Shown here: positions 44,901-52,880 of the stretch, one piece after another
Layout: every line of letters begins with the position of its first letter
Numbering within the stretch: the stretch's first letter is position 1
Assembly (NCBI RefSeq): GCF_000771745.2
Contig: NZ_JPSL02000040.1
Coordinates: forward strand, 62,001-126,000
Source of the DNA: Thermus filiformis
Lineage (GTDB): Bacteria; Deinococcota; Deinococci; Deinococcales; Thermaceae
DNA: 64,000 bases
Direction of reading: 5' to 3'
Made by a program: the position numbers and the translations under genes
The notes under the pieces: generated by a model
Told to the model about the DNA's origin: nothing
The model's database searches: none
The model's input: only the letters and a program-made list of their open reading frames with translations

Positions 44901-45425
44901 TCACGTGCACCAAACCCCCTCCTCCGTGACCAGGCACCGGACCCGCACGTCCCATGGGTCCTCGGGAAGCGCCTCCAGGACCAGGGCCCGGGGGACCAGG
45001 CCCACGGTGAGGACCCGGGGGGGGAGGTCCTTCAGGAACCGGTCGTAGTACCCCTTCCCGTGGCCGAGCCGCCGCCCCGTTCGGTCAAAGGCCAGGCCGG
45101 GGACCACCACCAGGTCCAGCACCCCGGGGTCTACGGGGGGGGAGGTGGGCTCGAGGAGGCCGAAAGGCCCCGGGGCCAGGGGGCCCTCCCAGGGGTGGAC
45201 GGAAAGCCCCTCCCCTGCCACCTTGGGCAGGTAGTAGCGGACGGGGTAGAGGTCCACCAGGGGCCGGGGGTCCAGCTCGTGGGGCAGGGGGTGGTAGAGG
45301 AGGACGTGGCGGGCTCCCTCCGCCTCCAGGAGGCGGGCCAGGTGGCTGGCCACCCTTTGCGAGAGGCCGGCCAGGTCCAGCCCCTTCCGCACCGCCTTGG
45401 CCCAGGCCCGCAGCTCGGCCTTCAT
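44901..45425 (-). CDS. 5-formyltetrahydrofolate cyclo-ligase
   Basis: A 174-residue enzyme converting 5-formyl-THF to 5,10-methenyl-THF with ATP. LVVVPGLAFDRTGRRLGHGK and GYYDRFL form the family signature (G-x-G-x-GYYD). ELRAWAKAVRKGL is the usual basic start. CATAAG precedes ATG 45425 by 8 nt. The gene is divergent from the FmdB-like gene. Confidence 0.93.
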   Translation of the reverse strand: MKAELRAWAKAVRKGLDLAGLSQRVASHLARLLEAEGARHVLLYHPLPHELDPRPLVDLYPVRYYLPKVAGEGLSVHPWEGPLAPGPFGLLEPTSPPVDPGVLDLVVVPGLAFDRTGRRLGHGKGYYDRFLKDLPPRVLTVGLVPRALVLEALPEDPWDVRVRCLVTEEGVWCT

Positions 45426-45449
45426 CCCTTCACCTTATGCGGCCCCGGC

Positions 45450-45494
45450 TTGACACTCAAGGGGGTTAAGTGTCAAAATCCCTCCTAGGAGGGA
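45450..45494 (+). promoter_or_regulatory. Operator-like inverted repeat and SD-covering palindrome before the FmdB-like gene
   Basis: 45450-45476 is TTGACACT, 11 nt, AGTGTCAA: a perfect 8-bp inverted repeat with 27-nt span. Layout and span resemble the HrcA operator CIRCE (TTAGCACTC-N9-GAGTGCTAA) but two arm bases differ. 45479-45494 is the perfect palindrome TCCCTCCTAGGAGGGA, which contains the AGGAGG SD (45486-45491) of ATG 45500 and could hide it in a hairpin. No convincing -10 was found. Confidence 0.6.
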
Positions 45495-45499
45495 CGGGT

Positions 45500-45733
45500 A
45501 TGCCGGTGTACGTCTACAAGGGCTTGGAGACGGGCAGCTACTACGAGTTTGAGCAGGGCTTCCACGACGAGCCCCTGAAGGCCCACCCCGAGACCGGGGA
45601 GCCCCTCAAGCGGGTCATCACCCCCCCGGCCATCATCTTCAAGGGCTTGGGGTGGCACGTGAAGGACTACGCCAAGTCCTCGAGCGCCAAGGAGGGCTCG
45701 GACAAGGGCGAGGGTAAGGGTAAGGAGGAGTAA
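45500..45733 (+). CDS. FmdB-family protein lacking the zinc-ribbon cysteines
   Basis: A 77-residue protein. MPVYVYKGLETGSYYEFEQG, then ETGEPLKRVITPPAIIFKGL and GWHVKDYAKSS match the FmdB regulatory-protein family along its whole length. In most members the first loop is CxxCG and the second CPxCG; here they read GLETG and HPETG, so no cysteine is left. The tail is a lysine/glutamate/glycine run. ATG 45500 has AGGAGG at good spacing; the frame opens at GTG 45470 inside the inverted repeat. Function is unknown. Confidence 0.82.
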   Translation: MPVYVYKGLETGSYYEFEQGFHDEPLKAHPETGEPLKRVITPPAIIFKGLGWHVKDYAKSSSAKEGSDKGEGKGKEE

Positions 45734-45740
45734 TCCCCTA

Positions 45741-45771
45741 GGGGCCCCCGGCCCAGCCTGGACCGGGCCCC
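45741..45771 (+). terminator. GC-rich hairpin after the FmdB-like gene
   Basis: GGGGCCCCCGGCCCAG pairs imperfectly with CTGGACCGGGCCCCC, 7 nt after the stop and just before the TATACT of the SPFH gene. No T-run. Confidence 0.5.
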
Positions 45772-45789
45772 CTCCGGTATACTGGGGGC

Positions 45790-46719
45790 ATGATCGGCCT
45801 TCTGGGCGTGGCCTTGGCCCTGGTGGGCCTGGCCCTTCTCTTCCTTCCCCAGCCCAGGCGGCAGGGGGGTCTTCTCATCGGCGCGGGCCTCCTCCTCGTC
45901 CTTCTGGCCAACAGCTTCGTGGTGGTCCCCGCTGGGCACGTGGGCGTGGTTTTCAACGTCTTCAGAGGGGTCCAGGACCGGCCTTTGGGCGAGGGGGTCC
46001 ACCTGGTGATCCCCGGCCTCCAGAGCGTGGTCCTTTACGATGCCCGGGTCAAGGAGGTCACCCTTTCCGCTCCCCACGAGGGGGAGCGCAAGGCGGACAC
46101 CTCCATCCGGGCCCGGAGCAAGGAGGGCCTGGAGATCGGGGTGGACGTGACGGTCCAGTACCGCGTCCGGGCCCAGGAGGCCCCCAGGCTTCACAAGGAC
46201 GTGGGGCCAGGCTACCTGGAGACCCTGATCATCCCCCAGATCCGGAGCAAGGTCCGGGACGCGGTGGGCCAGTACAACGCCGCCGAGCTCATCAGCACGG
46301 AGAGGACCTCCCTCGAGCTCTTCGTGACCGAGGCCCTGGAGAAGGCGCTTGCCGAGCGGTCCATAGAGCTGGTCTCCGTCCTCTTGCGGGAGATCCGCAT
46401 CCCGGAGAGCGTGGCCAAGGTCATAGAGGAGAAGCAGACCGCGGAGCAGCAGGTCCAGATAGAGATGAACCGCCGCAAGCAGGCGGAGATCGCCGCCCAG
46501 CGCAAGGTGATCGAGGCCCAGGGGGAGCGGGACGCGGCCATCCTGCGCGCCGAGGGGGAGGCCAGGGCCATAGAGCTGAAGGGGAAGGCGCTCAAGGCCA
46601 ACCCCGAGGTGGTCCAGATGACCTTCGCCGAGAAGCTCGCCCCCGGGGTCCAGACCATCTTCGTCCCCAGCACGGGGAACTTCCTCCTGGACCTGCGGAA
46701 GGCGCCCGAGGGCCGCTGA
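45790..46719 (+). CDS. SPFH/Band-7 (prohibitin-like) membrane protein
   Basis: A 309-residue protein. Two N-terminal hydrophobic segments (about residues 2-18 and 25-46) are followed by the SPFH domain (VPAGHVGVVFNVFRGVQD, GLEIGVDVTVQYRVR, LIIPQIRSKVRDAVGQYNA) and a long coiled coil (VIEEKQTAEQQVQIEMNRRK, RKVIEAQGERDAAILRAEGE). Such proteins form large membrane scaffolds that control proteases or membrane domains. ATG 45790 lies 6 nt after TATACT (45778-45783). The TGA stop abuts a hairpin repeat. Confidence 0.92.
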   Translation: MIGLLGVALALVGLALLFLPQPRRQGGLLIGAGLLLVLLANSFVVVPAGHVGVVFNVFRGVQDRPLGEGVHLVIPGLQSVVLYDARVKEVTLSAPHEGERKADTSIRARSKEGLEIGVDVTVQYRVRAQEAPRLHKDVGPGYLETLIIPQIRSKVRDAVGQYNAAELISTERTSLELFVTEALEKALAERSIELVSVLLREIRIPESVAKVIEEKQTAEQQVQIEMNRRKQAEIAAQRKVIEAQGERDAAILRAEGEARAIELKGKALKANPEVVQMTFAEKLAPGVQTIFVPSTGNFLLDLRKAPEGR

Positions 46720-46721
46720 AA

Positions 46722-46755
46722 CCACCCCAGCTTGGCGCAAGCCAGGCCGGGGTGG
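46722..46755. terminator. 3'-end hairpin repeat shared by convergent SPFH and DUF192 genes
   Basis: CCACCCCAGCTTGGC, GCAA, GCCAGGCCGGGGTGG: a 15-bp stem with one A-C mismatch and one G-T pair. The SPFH TGA (46717-46719) and the DUF192 TGA (46761-46759) flank it within 2-3 nt, so one hairpin serves both genes. Confidence 0.82.
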
Positions 46756-46758
46756 CCA

Positions 46759-47205
46759 TCAGTAGTAGACCCGGTCCCCAGGCCGGACGCCTTGCTTTTG
46801 GAACCAGCCCTGGGGCATTTCCAGGATCCCCCGGTAGGCGGTGTGGGGGGCGTAGGTGGTTCCGGGCTCGAGGTCCACGATCTCCAGGATCCGCCCCTCC
46901 CGGTCCAGGAGGGCCAGGCTGACCCCGAACCGGTACCCCTCCGTGGAGAAGGGCCGGTCCGTGGCCTCGGGGAAGAGGTAGAGGAGGCCCTGGTACCCCG
47001 AAGCCTGGCGCAGGCCCAGGCCCAGGGCCCACTCCCCGGGGGTCCGGGCCAGCCGGACCTTGAGGGGCAGGTTCCCGTGGGCGGTCTGGACCACCGCGTC
47101 CTTGGGGGGCGGGGGCTCCCTTAGGCGGAGCCCGGTCAGGAGGTAGCCCAGGAAGGAGAGGACGAAGAGGAAGAGGAGGAGGGCCAGGCTGACCAGGCGG
47201 AACAT
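46759..47205 (-). CDS. DUF192 protein, paralogue 2, membrane-anchored
   Basis: A 148-residue protein with an N-terminal transmembrane segment (LVSLALLLFLFVLSFLGYLL) followed by a DUF192 domain (VRLARTPGEWALGLGLRQ, GYQGLLYLFPEATDRPFST, ILEIVDLEPGTTYAPHTAYR, LEMPQGWFQKQGVRPGD). The function of DUF192 is unknown. ATG 47205 lies immediately next to the repeat element that fills the gap from its paralogue. Confidence 0.82.
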   Translation of the reverse strand: MFRLVSLALLLFLFVLSFLGYLLTGLRLREPPPPKDAVVQTAHGNLPLKVRLARTPGEWALGLGLRQASGYQGLLYLFPEATDRPFSTEGYRFGVSLALLDREGRILEIVDLEPGTTYAPHTAYRGILEMPQGWFQKQGVRPGDRVYY

Positions 47206-47208
47206 ATT

Positions 47209-47256
47209 CGGTGTTCCCTTCGGGAAGCAACGCGGTATCCCCTTCGGGAAGGGGCG
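47209..47256. repeat. Two GAAGGGAACACCG-type elements between the DUF192 paralogues
   Basis: CGGTGTTCCCTTCGGGAAGC and then CGGTATCCCCTTCGGGAAGG fill almost the whole 53-nt gap. On the - strand the elements supply the only purine-rich stretch (GAAGGGAA) ahead of ATG 47205. Confidence 0.78.
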
Positions 47257-47258
47257 CC

Positions 47259-48307
<1,049 letters not shown>

Positions 48308-48317
48308 CTAGCGGGGT

Positions 48318-48345
48318 CCCCAGCTTGGCGCAAGCCAAGCTGGGG
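48318..48345. terminator. 3'-end hairpin repeat after the Nif3 gene
   Basis: Arms CCCCAGCTTGGC and complement around GCAA. On the - strand the TGA stop (48353-48351) runs into TACCACCCC. It also lies just upstream of tmk, so it may shield tmk from read-through. Confidence 0.85.
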
Positions 48346-48350
48346 TGGTA

Positions 48351-49076
48351 TCAGAGGCCCGTGGGGTGGTCCAGGAAGACCCAGGGGAGGCCGAAGCGCT
48401 CGGAAAGGTGGGCGGCCAGGGCCTTCACCCCGAAGACCTCGGTGTCGTAATGGCCGGCGTAGATGACGTTCAGCCTCCGCTCAAAAGCCTCGTGGAAGGC
48501 GGAGTGCTTGGGCTCCCCGGTGATGAAGAGGTCGGTGTCCACCCGGGACACCAGCCCCGCCGCCCCTCCCGAGACGATGGTCACCGTCTGGACCAGATCC
48601 AGCCCTCCCTGGTGGACCAGGCACTGCATCCCCGTGAGCTGGCCCAGCCGGTCGGCGACCTCCGCCAAAGGGGTGGGGACGGGGAACCGCCCCTTCACCC
48701 CCACCTCGTAGGGCTCGAGGTCCACCACCCCCAAGGCCCGGGCGATCTGGACGTTGTTCCCCACCTCCGGGTGGGCGTCCAGGGGGAGGTGGGCGGCGTA
48801 GAGGCTGATGCCGTTTTGCAACAGGAGCTCGAGCCGCCTTTTGTGGTGCCCCCGGATGGGGAAGACCTCCCCCCAGAAGAGGCCGTGGTGGACCAGGAGG
48901 AAGTCCACCCCCTTCTCCTTCGCGTCCTCAAAGACCGGGAGGGCGGCGTCCACCGCCGCACCGATCTTGTGCACCTGCGGGCTCCCTTCCACCTGAAGCC
49001 CGTTCAGGGAGGCGTCCTGGAAGGCGTGGATCCGCAGGTACTCGTCCAGGTAGGCCACAAGCTCGTCCCGTTCCAC
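48351..49076 (-). CDS. Nif3-like dinuclear metal-centre protein
   Basis: A 241-residue Nif3/DUF34 protein. LNGLQVEGSPQVHKIGAAVD, LLVHHGLFWGEV (metal-binding HH), LYAAHLPLDAHPEVGNN, VSGGAAGLVSRV, TDLFITGEPKH and NVIYAGHYDTEVFGVKALA hold the conserved metal ligands. The exact activity of the family is unsettled. GTG 49076 lies 6 nt after TAGGCT on the - strand. Confidence 0.93.
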   Translation of the reverse strand: MERDELVAYLDEYLRIHAFQDASLNGLQVEGSPQVHKIGAAVDAALPVFEDAKEKGVDFLLVHHGLFWGEVFPIRGHHKRRLELLLQNGISLYAAHLPLDAHPEVGNNVQIARALGVVDLEPYEVGVKGRFPVPTPLAEVADRLGQLTGMQCLVHQGGLDLVQTVTIVSGGAAGLVSRVDTDLFITGEPKHSAFHEAFERRLNVIYAGHYDTEVFGVKALAAHLSERFGLPWVFLDHPTGL

Positions 49077-49103
49077 GCCCTTAGCCTACGGTATAGTGCC
49101 CTC
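49077..49103. promoter_or_regulatory. 27-nt divergent leaderless promoter region (Nif3 / S9 peptidase)
   Basis: - strand TAGGCT (49088-49083), 6 nt, GTG 49076. + strand TATAGT (49092-49097), 6 nt, GTG 49104. The arrangement is symmetric with 3 nt between the two boxes. Confidence 0.65.
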
Positions 49104-50912
49104 GTGGAAGCCAAGGTCCTGTTTAAGCTCCGGTTTCTGTCCGACCTGACCGAGGGCCCCGAAGGGAGGCCCCTCTTCGTCCTCACCGAGGTCCAGGAGG
49201 GGAGCCCTCCCCGCTACCTTTCCCGGCTCGTCTTTTGGGAAGAAGGGGTGCGGTTCCTGACGAGGGAGGAGGCCCGCAGGCCCCGGTATCACGCCCCTTA
49301 CGTCTACTTCCTGCGCGCCCCCGCTTTCCAGGAGCCGGCCCAGCTTTACCGGCTGGACCTGAGGGGGGGCGAGGCGGAGCGGCTCACGGAGTTCGCGGGC
49401 GGGGTTTTGGACTACGTCCTTTCCCCAAAAGGGGAGGTCTACCTCCTGGCCCGGGAGGAGAGGCCCGCCCGGGACCGGCCCCAGGTCTACGAGGCCTGGC
49501 CCTTCAAGTCGGACGGCCGGGGGCGGCTTTCCGAGGGGCCGGTGGCCCTCTTCCGCCTGGGGGAGAAGGAGCCCCTTTTGAGGCGCTACCCCCCCATCAA
49601 GGAGATGGCCTTCGGGAAGGACGGCCTCTACCTGGTGGCCGCGGAGGACCCGAGGGCCCAGGCCGAGTGGCGGGACACCCTTTACCGCCTCGAGGGGGGC
49701 CTGGTCCCCGTCTGGGGCGGACGGGGGCCCATCTACGGCCTGGACGCGGGGGAGGAGGGGCTGGTCTTCCTGGCCCACGCCTTTGAGCACGGAGGGGGAA
49801 CGGAGGCCCGGCTCCACTTCCTGCCCTACGGGGGAAGCCCCCGGGTCTTGGCCGAGGGCTCCTTCCTGAACTCCCTGAACTCCGACCTCCGCTACGGGGC
49901 TTACCGGCAGGGCCCCAGGTTCGGCCCCGATGGGGCGGTCTATGTGGTGCGCACGGAGAGGGGGGAGGCGCCCTTGTACCGCTTCACCCTGGACGGCCGG
50001 GAGGAGAGGGTGGCCTCGGGTACGGTCCTCTCCTTCGCCTTCGGGGAGGGGCTCTTCCTCCTCACGGAGGACTTCCGCCGGGGGGTGGCCCTGGAGGGGC
50101 CGGGGGTCTTCTTTGACCCCAACGAGGGCCTCTTCCCCGGCCTTCCCGAGCCCGTCCAGACCGAGTGGGAAAGCCCAGAAGGGCACCGGGTCCCGGGGTA
50201 CGTCCTCGTGCCGGAAGGAGAGGGCCCCCACCCCCTGATCCTCTACATCCACGGGGGGCCCCACACCGCCTTCGGGCGGGCGATGATGCTGGAGCTTTAC
50301 CTCTTCCTCCGCTCCGGCTACGGGGTGGCCTTCTGCAACCCCCGGGGCTCCACCGGCTACGGCCAGGACTACGCCCTTTTGAAGGACTGGGGCGGGGCGG
50401 ACGAGCGGGACCTCCTGGGCTTTCTGGACCACGTCCTGGCCCGCTTCCCCTTTGACCCGCGCCGGGTGGGGGTGGCGGGGGGGAGCTACGGCGGGTTCAT
50501 GGTCAACTGGCTCACCGCCCGGCACCCGGACCGGTTCAGGGCGGCGGTGACGGACCGGAGCATCTGCAACTGGCTCAGCTTCTTCGGCGCCAGCGACATC
50601 GGCCCCCGGTTCACCTACCTCGAGCTCTCGGCTAAGCCCTGGGAGCGGCCCGAGGTGCTCTGGGAGAAGAGCCCCCTCCGCTTGGTCCACCAGGTTAGAA
50701 CCCCCACCCTGGTGGTCCACTCGGAGGAGGACCACCGCTGCCCCATAGACCAGGGGGAGACCTGGTACACCGCCCTGTGGCACCTGGGGGTGAGGACCCG
50801 CTTCCTCCGCGTCCCCGAGGAGGGGCATGAGCTCTCCCGCTCGGGCCGGCCTGACCGCCGCCTGGCCCGCCTCGAGGCCTACCTGGACTGGTGGAGGGAG
50901 CACTTAGGATAA
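49104..50912 (+). CDS. S9-family serine peptidase (acylaminoacyl/prolyl-oligopeptidase type)
   Basis: A 602-residue peptidase with an N-terminal beta-propeller (about residues 1-350) and a C-terminal alpha/beta-hydrolase domain: ILYIHGGPHTAFG, FCNPRGSTGYGQDY, nucleophile in VGVAGGSYGGFMVNWL, acid in LVVHSEEDHRCP and histidine in PEEGHELSRSG. The propeller restricts access to short peptides. There is no signal peptide, so it is cytoplasmic. GTG 49104 lies 6 nt after TATAGT. Confidence 0.93.
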   Translation: MEAKVLFKLRFLSDLTEGPEGRPLFVLTEVQEGSPPRYLSRLVFWEEGVRFLTREEARRPRYHAPYVYFLRAPAFQEPAQLYRLDLRGGEAERLTEFAGGVLDYVLSPKGEVYLLAREERPARDRPQVYEAWPFKSDGRGRLSEGPVALFRLGEKEPLLRRYPPIKEMAFGKDGLYLVAAEDPRAQAEWRDTLYRLEGGLVPVWGGRGPIYGLDAGEEGLVFLAHAFEHGGGTEARLHFLPYGGSPRVLAEGSFLNSLNSDLRYGAYRQGPRFGPDGAVYVVRTERGEAPLYRFTLDGREERVASGTVLSFAFGEGLFLLTEDFRRGVALEGPGVFFDPNEGLFPGLPEPVQTEWESPEGHRVPGYVLVPEGEGPHPLILYIHGGPHTAFGRAMMLELYLFLRSGYGVAFCNPRGSTGYGQDYALLKDWGGADERDLLGFLDHVLARFPFDPRRVGVAGGSYGGFMVNWLTARHPDRFRAAVTDRSICNWLSFFGASDIGPRFTYLELSAKPWERPEVLWEKSPLRLVHQVRTPTLVVHSEEDHRCPIDQGETWYTALWHLGVRTRFLRVPEEGHELSRSGRPDRRLARLEAYLDWWREHLG

Positions 50913-51000
50913 ACGCCGAACGCTAAACGCTGAACGCGAAACATTCCATAAGCGTTCGGCGTTAGACGTTCAGCGTTAGGCGTTGGACGTTCGGCCTTCG
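50911..51000. repeat. Inverted arrays of heptanucleotide repeats between convergent genes
   Basis: Left array 50911-50938: four heptads AAACGCC, GAACGCT, AAACGCT, GAACGCG (consensus RAACGCY). Right array 50952-51000: seven heptads GCGTTCG, GCGTTAG, ACGTTCA, GCGTTAG, GCGTTGG, ACGTTCG, GCCTTCG. The right array is the approximate reverse complement of the left, so the region can fold into a long imperfect hairpin with AAACATTCCATAA as the loop. It starts inside the TAA of the S9 gene and ends 8 nt before the DUF3467 stop. Confidence 0.85.
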
Positions 51001-51008
51001 GCCCCTCT

Positions 51009-51269
51009 TTACGCCTGATTCTCCGCCACGGGCTCGGGGATGGGGCCGAAGGTCTCCTCGTACCGGGCCACGTTCTCCGCCAGACTCCGCAGGATGGCCT
51101 TGGCGTGCTGCGGGCTGGTGATGACCCGGCTCACCACCAGGGCGCCCCCCTGGGGCTGGAGCAGGGCGAAGTCCAGGACGAACTCGTTCTTGGTGTGGGA
51201 GAAGAGGGCCAGGTTGGAGTACCGGCCCATGGCCGTGTCCTTGTCTATGTCAATCTTCAGCTCGTTCAT
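51009..51269 (-). CDS. DUF3467 protein
   Basis: An 86-residue protein. GRYSNLALFSHTKNEFVLDFALLQP and VVSRVITSPQHAKAILRSLAEN with YEETFGPI are the DUF3467 pattern. The function is unknown. It overlaps the preceding Roadblock gene by 4 nt and ends the recR operon. Confidence 0.9.
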   Translation of the reverse strand: MNELKIDIDKDTAMGRYSNLALFSHTKNEFVLDFALLQPQGGALVVSRVITSPQHAKAILRSLAENVARYEETFGPIPEPVAENQA

Positions 51270-51616
51270 AAGGCCTCCTTCAGCCGGGGCAGGGCCCTTT
51301 TCAGCTCCAGCCGGGTCCGGCCCAGGCTGGCCACCGAGTCCAGGTAGAGGACGAGCTGGTGGCCCGCCAGGGGGACCAGGAGGAGCACCCCGTCTGGGTA
51401 CTCTACCATGACCTCCTCCACCTCCCCCCGGTGGAGCTCCTGGGAGAGCCCCCGGGCGGTGGCCAGGGCCGTGGCCGAGGCGGCCCCCAGGCGGTCCAGG
51501 GCCGGGGCCCCCTCGTCCAGGAGGCTTTCCACCACGAAGCCGTCCTCGGTGAGGAGGGCCACCGCCCGCACCCCCCGCACCTCCTTCAAGGCCTTCAAGG
51601 TCTCCTCCACGCCCAC
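51266..51616 (-). CDS. Roadblock/LC7-domain protein (third of three)
   Basis: A 116-residue Roadblock/LC7 protein: LKEVRGVRAVALLTEDGFVV, then LGAASATALATARGLSQELH and DGVLLLVPLAGHQLVLYLD. This fold includes MglB, the partner and activator of the MglA GTPase. It starts 3 nt after the previous gene. No GTPase gene is in the operon. Confidence 0.85.
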   Translation of the reverse strand: MGVEETLKALKEVRGVRAVALLTEDGFVVESLLDEGAPALDRLGAASATALATARGLSQELHRGEVEEVMVEYPDGVLLLVPLAGHQLVLYLDSVASLGRTRLELKRALPRLKEAL

Positions 51617-51619
51617 CTC

Positions 51620-51946
51620 CTAAAGCTCCTCCGCAAGCCTGAGGGCGATGCGCGAGAGCTCGTTGCCCACCGCCTTCCGGTCCGCCCCTCGGTTAATCAC
51701 CGCGGCCAGCAGGTAGTCCTTCACCCGCACGGCCAGGACCTCCCGGGCGTCCGTGGCCAGGGTGAAGCGGCGGACCTCCCCGGAGAGGGCCTCGGCCAGG
51801 GGGGCCATGTGCCTAAGGAGCGAGGCCAGCTCCGCGGCCAAAAGCTCGGAGCTTCCCCGGCCCGCGCTCTCAATCACCAGGCCGTCTAGGCCGGTGAGGA
51901 CCGCCTGCTCCACCCCTAGGGTCTTAAGGGCCTCGAGGTACGCCAT
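51620..51946 (-). CDS. Roadblock/LC7-domain protein (second of three)
   Basis: A 108-residue protein: LKTLGVEQAVLTGLDGLVIE, ELASLLRHMAPLAEAL and REVLAVRVKDYLLAAVIN follow the Roadblock strand-helix order. ATG 51946 lies inside the preceding gene, with AAGGAGG at good spacing in the overlap, so translation is likely coupled but independent. Confidence 0.8.
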   Translation of the reverse strand: MAYLEALKTLGVEQAVLTGLDGLVIESAGRGSSELLAAELASLLRHMAPLAEALSGEVRRFTLATDAREVLAVRVKDYLLAAVINRGADRKAVGNELSRIALRLAEEL

Positions 51947-52296
51947 ACCGCCTCCTTCTGTAGCGTCTGGAGAAAGCGGCCCGCCTGGAGACGGGCCTGT
52001 CCCAGGTTCCCGCCCGGGGCCAGGAGGAGGAGGAGGAAGAGGTCCTCCGAGTAGACCCGGGCGTAGCCCACCACCCCCTGGCCGAGGACCAAAAGCTCCT
52101 CCAGCCGGGGGCTCCCCAGGGTCTTGGCGTAGGCGGCCTGGGCCTGGCGCAGGAGGGCGGCGTGCTCGGCCACCGCCGCCCCCAGGTCCAGCCGCCGCTT
52201 GCTGAACCCCTCTATGAGGAGGCCGTCCCCGTCCGCCAGGGCCGCCGCCACCCCCCCGTCCACCCGGTCCAGAAGCTCCGCAAGCCCCTCCCTCAT
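51916..52296 (-). CDS. Roadblock-like protein (first of three)
   Basis: A 126-residue protein: LLDRVDGGVAAALADGDGLLIE, AVAEHAALLRQAQAAYAKTL, EELLVLGQGVVGYARVYSED and LFLLLLLAPGGNLGQARLQ match the Roadblock layout, more weakly than its two neighbours. The start overlaps recR (ATGA, 52296-52293), and the 3' end overlaps the next gene by 31 nt. Confidence 0.72.
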   Translation of the reverse strand: MREGLAELLDRVDGGVAAALADGDGLLIEGFSKRRLDLGAAVAEHAALLRQAQAAYAKTLGSPRLEELLVLGQGVVGYARVYSEDLFLLLLLAPGGNLGQARLQAGRFLQTLQKEAVWRTSRPLRP

Positions 52297-52877
52297 ACCG
52301 GTCTTCGCCCCTCCAGGGCCCGGCTCAGGGTGACCTCGTCCACGTACTCCAGGCTCCCCCCCATGGGGAGTCCGTAGGCCAGGCGGCTCGTCCGCACCCC
52401 CCGCTTCTTCAGCTCCTCCGCCAGGTAAAGCGCGGTGGCCTCCCCCTCCACCGTCATCCCCGTGGCCAGGATGACCTCCTCCACCCCCTCGAGCCGGGCG
52501 AAGAGGGCCTCGAGGTTCAGCTCCTTGGGCCCCACCCCCTCCAGAGGGTTCAGCGTCCCTCCCAGGACGTGGTAGAGCCCGGAGTACTCCCCGCTCCGCT
52601 CCAGGGCGTACAGGTCCTGCACCGACTCCACCACGCAAAGGAGGCGGCGGTCCCGGCTTTCGTCTTGGCAGATGGCGCAAAGCCCCCCCAAGGAGAGGTT
52701 CCCGCAGACCGGGCAGGGGGAGAGGGCCTCCGCCTCCTTTAGGGCCTCCTTCAGGCCCTCCCGGGCCTCGGGGTGGAAGACCAGGTGGAGGGCGAGCTTC
52801 TGGGCGGTCTTGGGCCCCAGGCCGGGGAGGCCGGAGAGGGCGCGGATGAGCTTCAGGAGGGGCTCGGGGTATCTCAT
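52293..52877 (-). CDS. recR: Recombination protein RecR
   Basis: A 194-residue protein of RecFOR recombination. N-terminal HhH LPGLGPKTAQKLALHL, the four-cysteine zinc finger CPVCGNLSLGGLCAIC, the Toprim domain (LCVVESVQDLYALE) and the Walker-like C-terminal GGSLEYVDEVTLSRAL are as expected. It lies 3 nt after ybaB, the standard neighbour. Confidence 0.96.
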   Translation of the reverse strand: MRYPEPLLKLIRALSGLPGLGPKTAQKLALHLVFHPEAREGLKEALKEAEALSPCPVCGNLSLGGLCAICQDESRDRRLLCVVESVQDLYALERSGEYSGLYHVLGGTLNPLEGVGPKELNLEALFARLEGVEEVILATGMTVEGEATALYLAEELKKRGVRTSRLAYGLPMGGSLEYVDEVTLSRALEGRRPV

Positions 52878-52880
52878 CCC

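Noticed and set aside
45450-45476. True CIRCE element
   Set aside because: Span and arm layout fit, but two arm positions differ from the consensus and the downstream gene is not a chaperone. It is kept only as operator-like.
45450-45478. TTGACA at 45450 as -35 of the FmdB-like gene
   Set aside because: At 17 nt spacing the -10 position reads TCAAAA; no acceptable hexamer was found.
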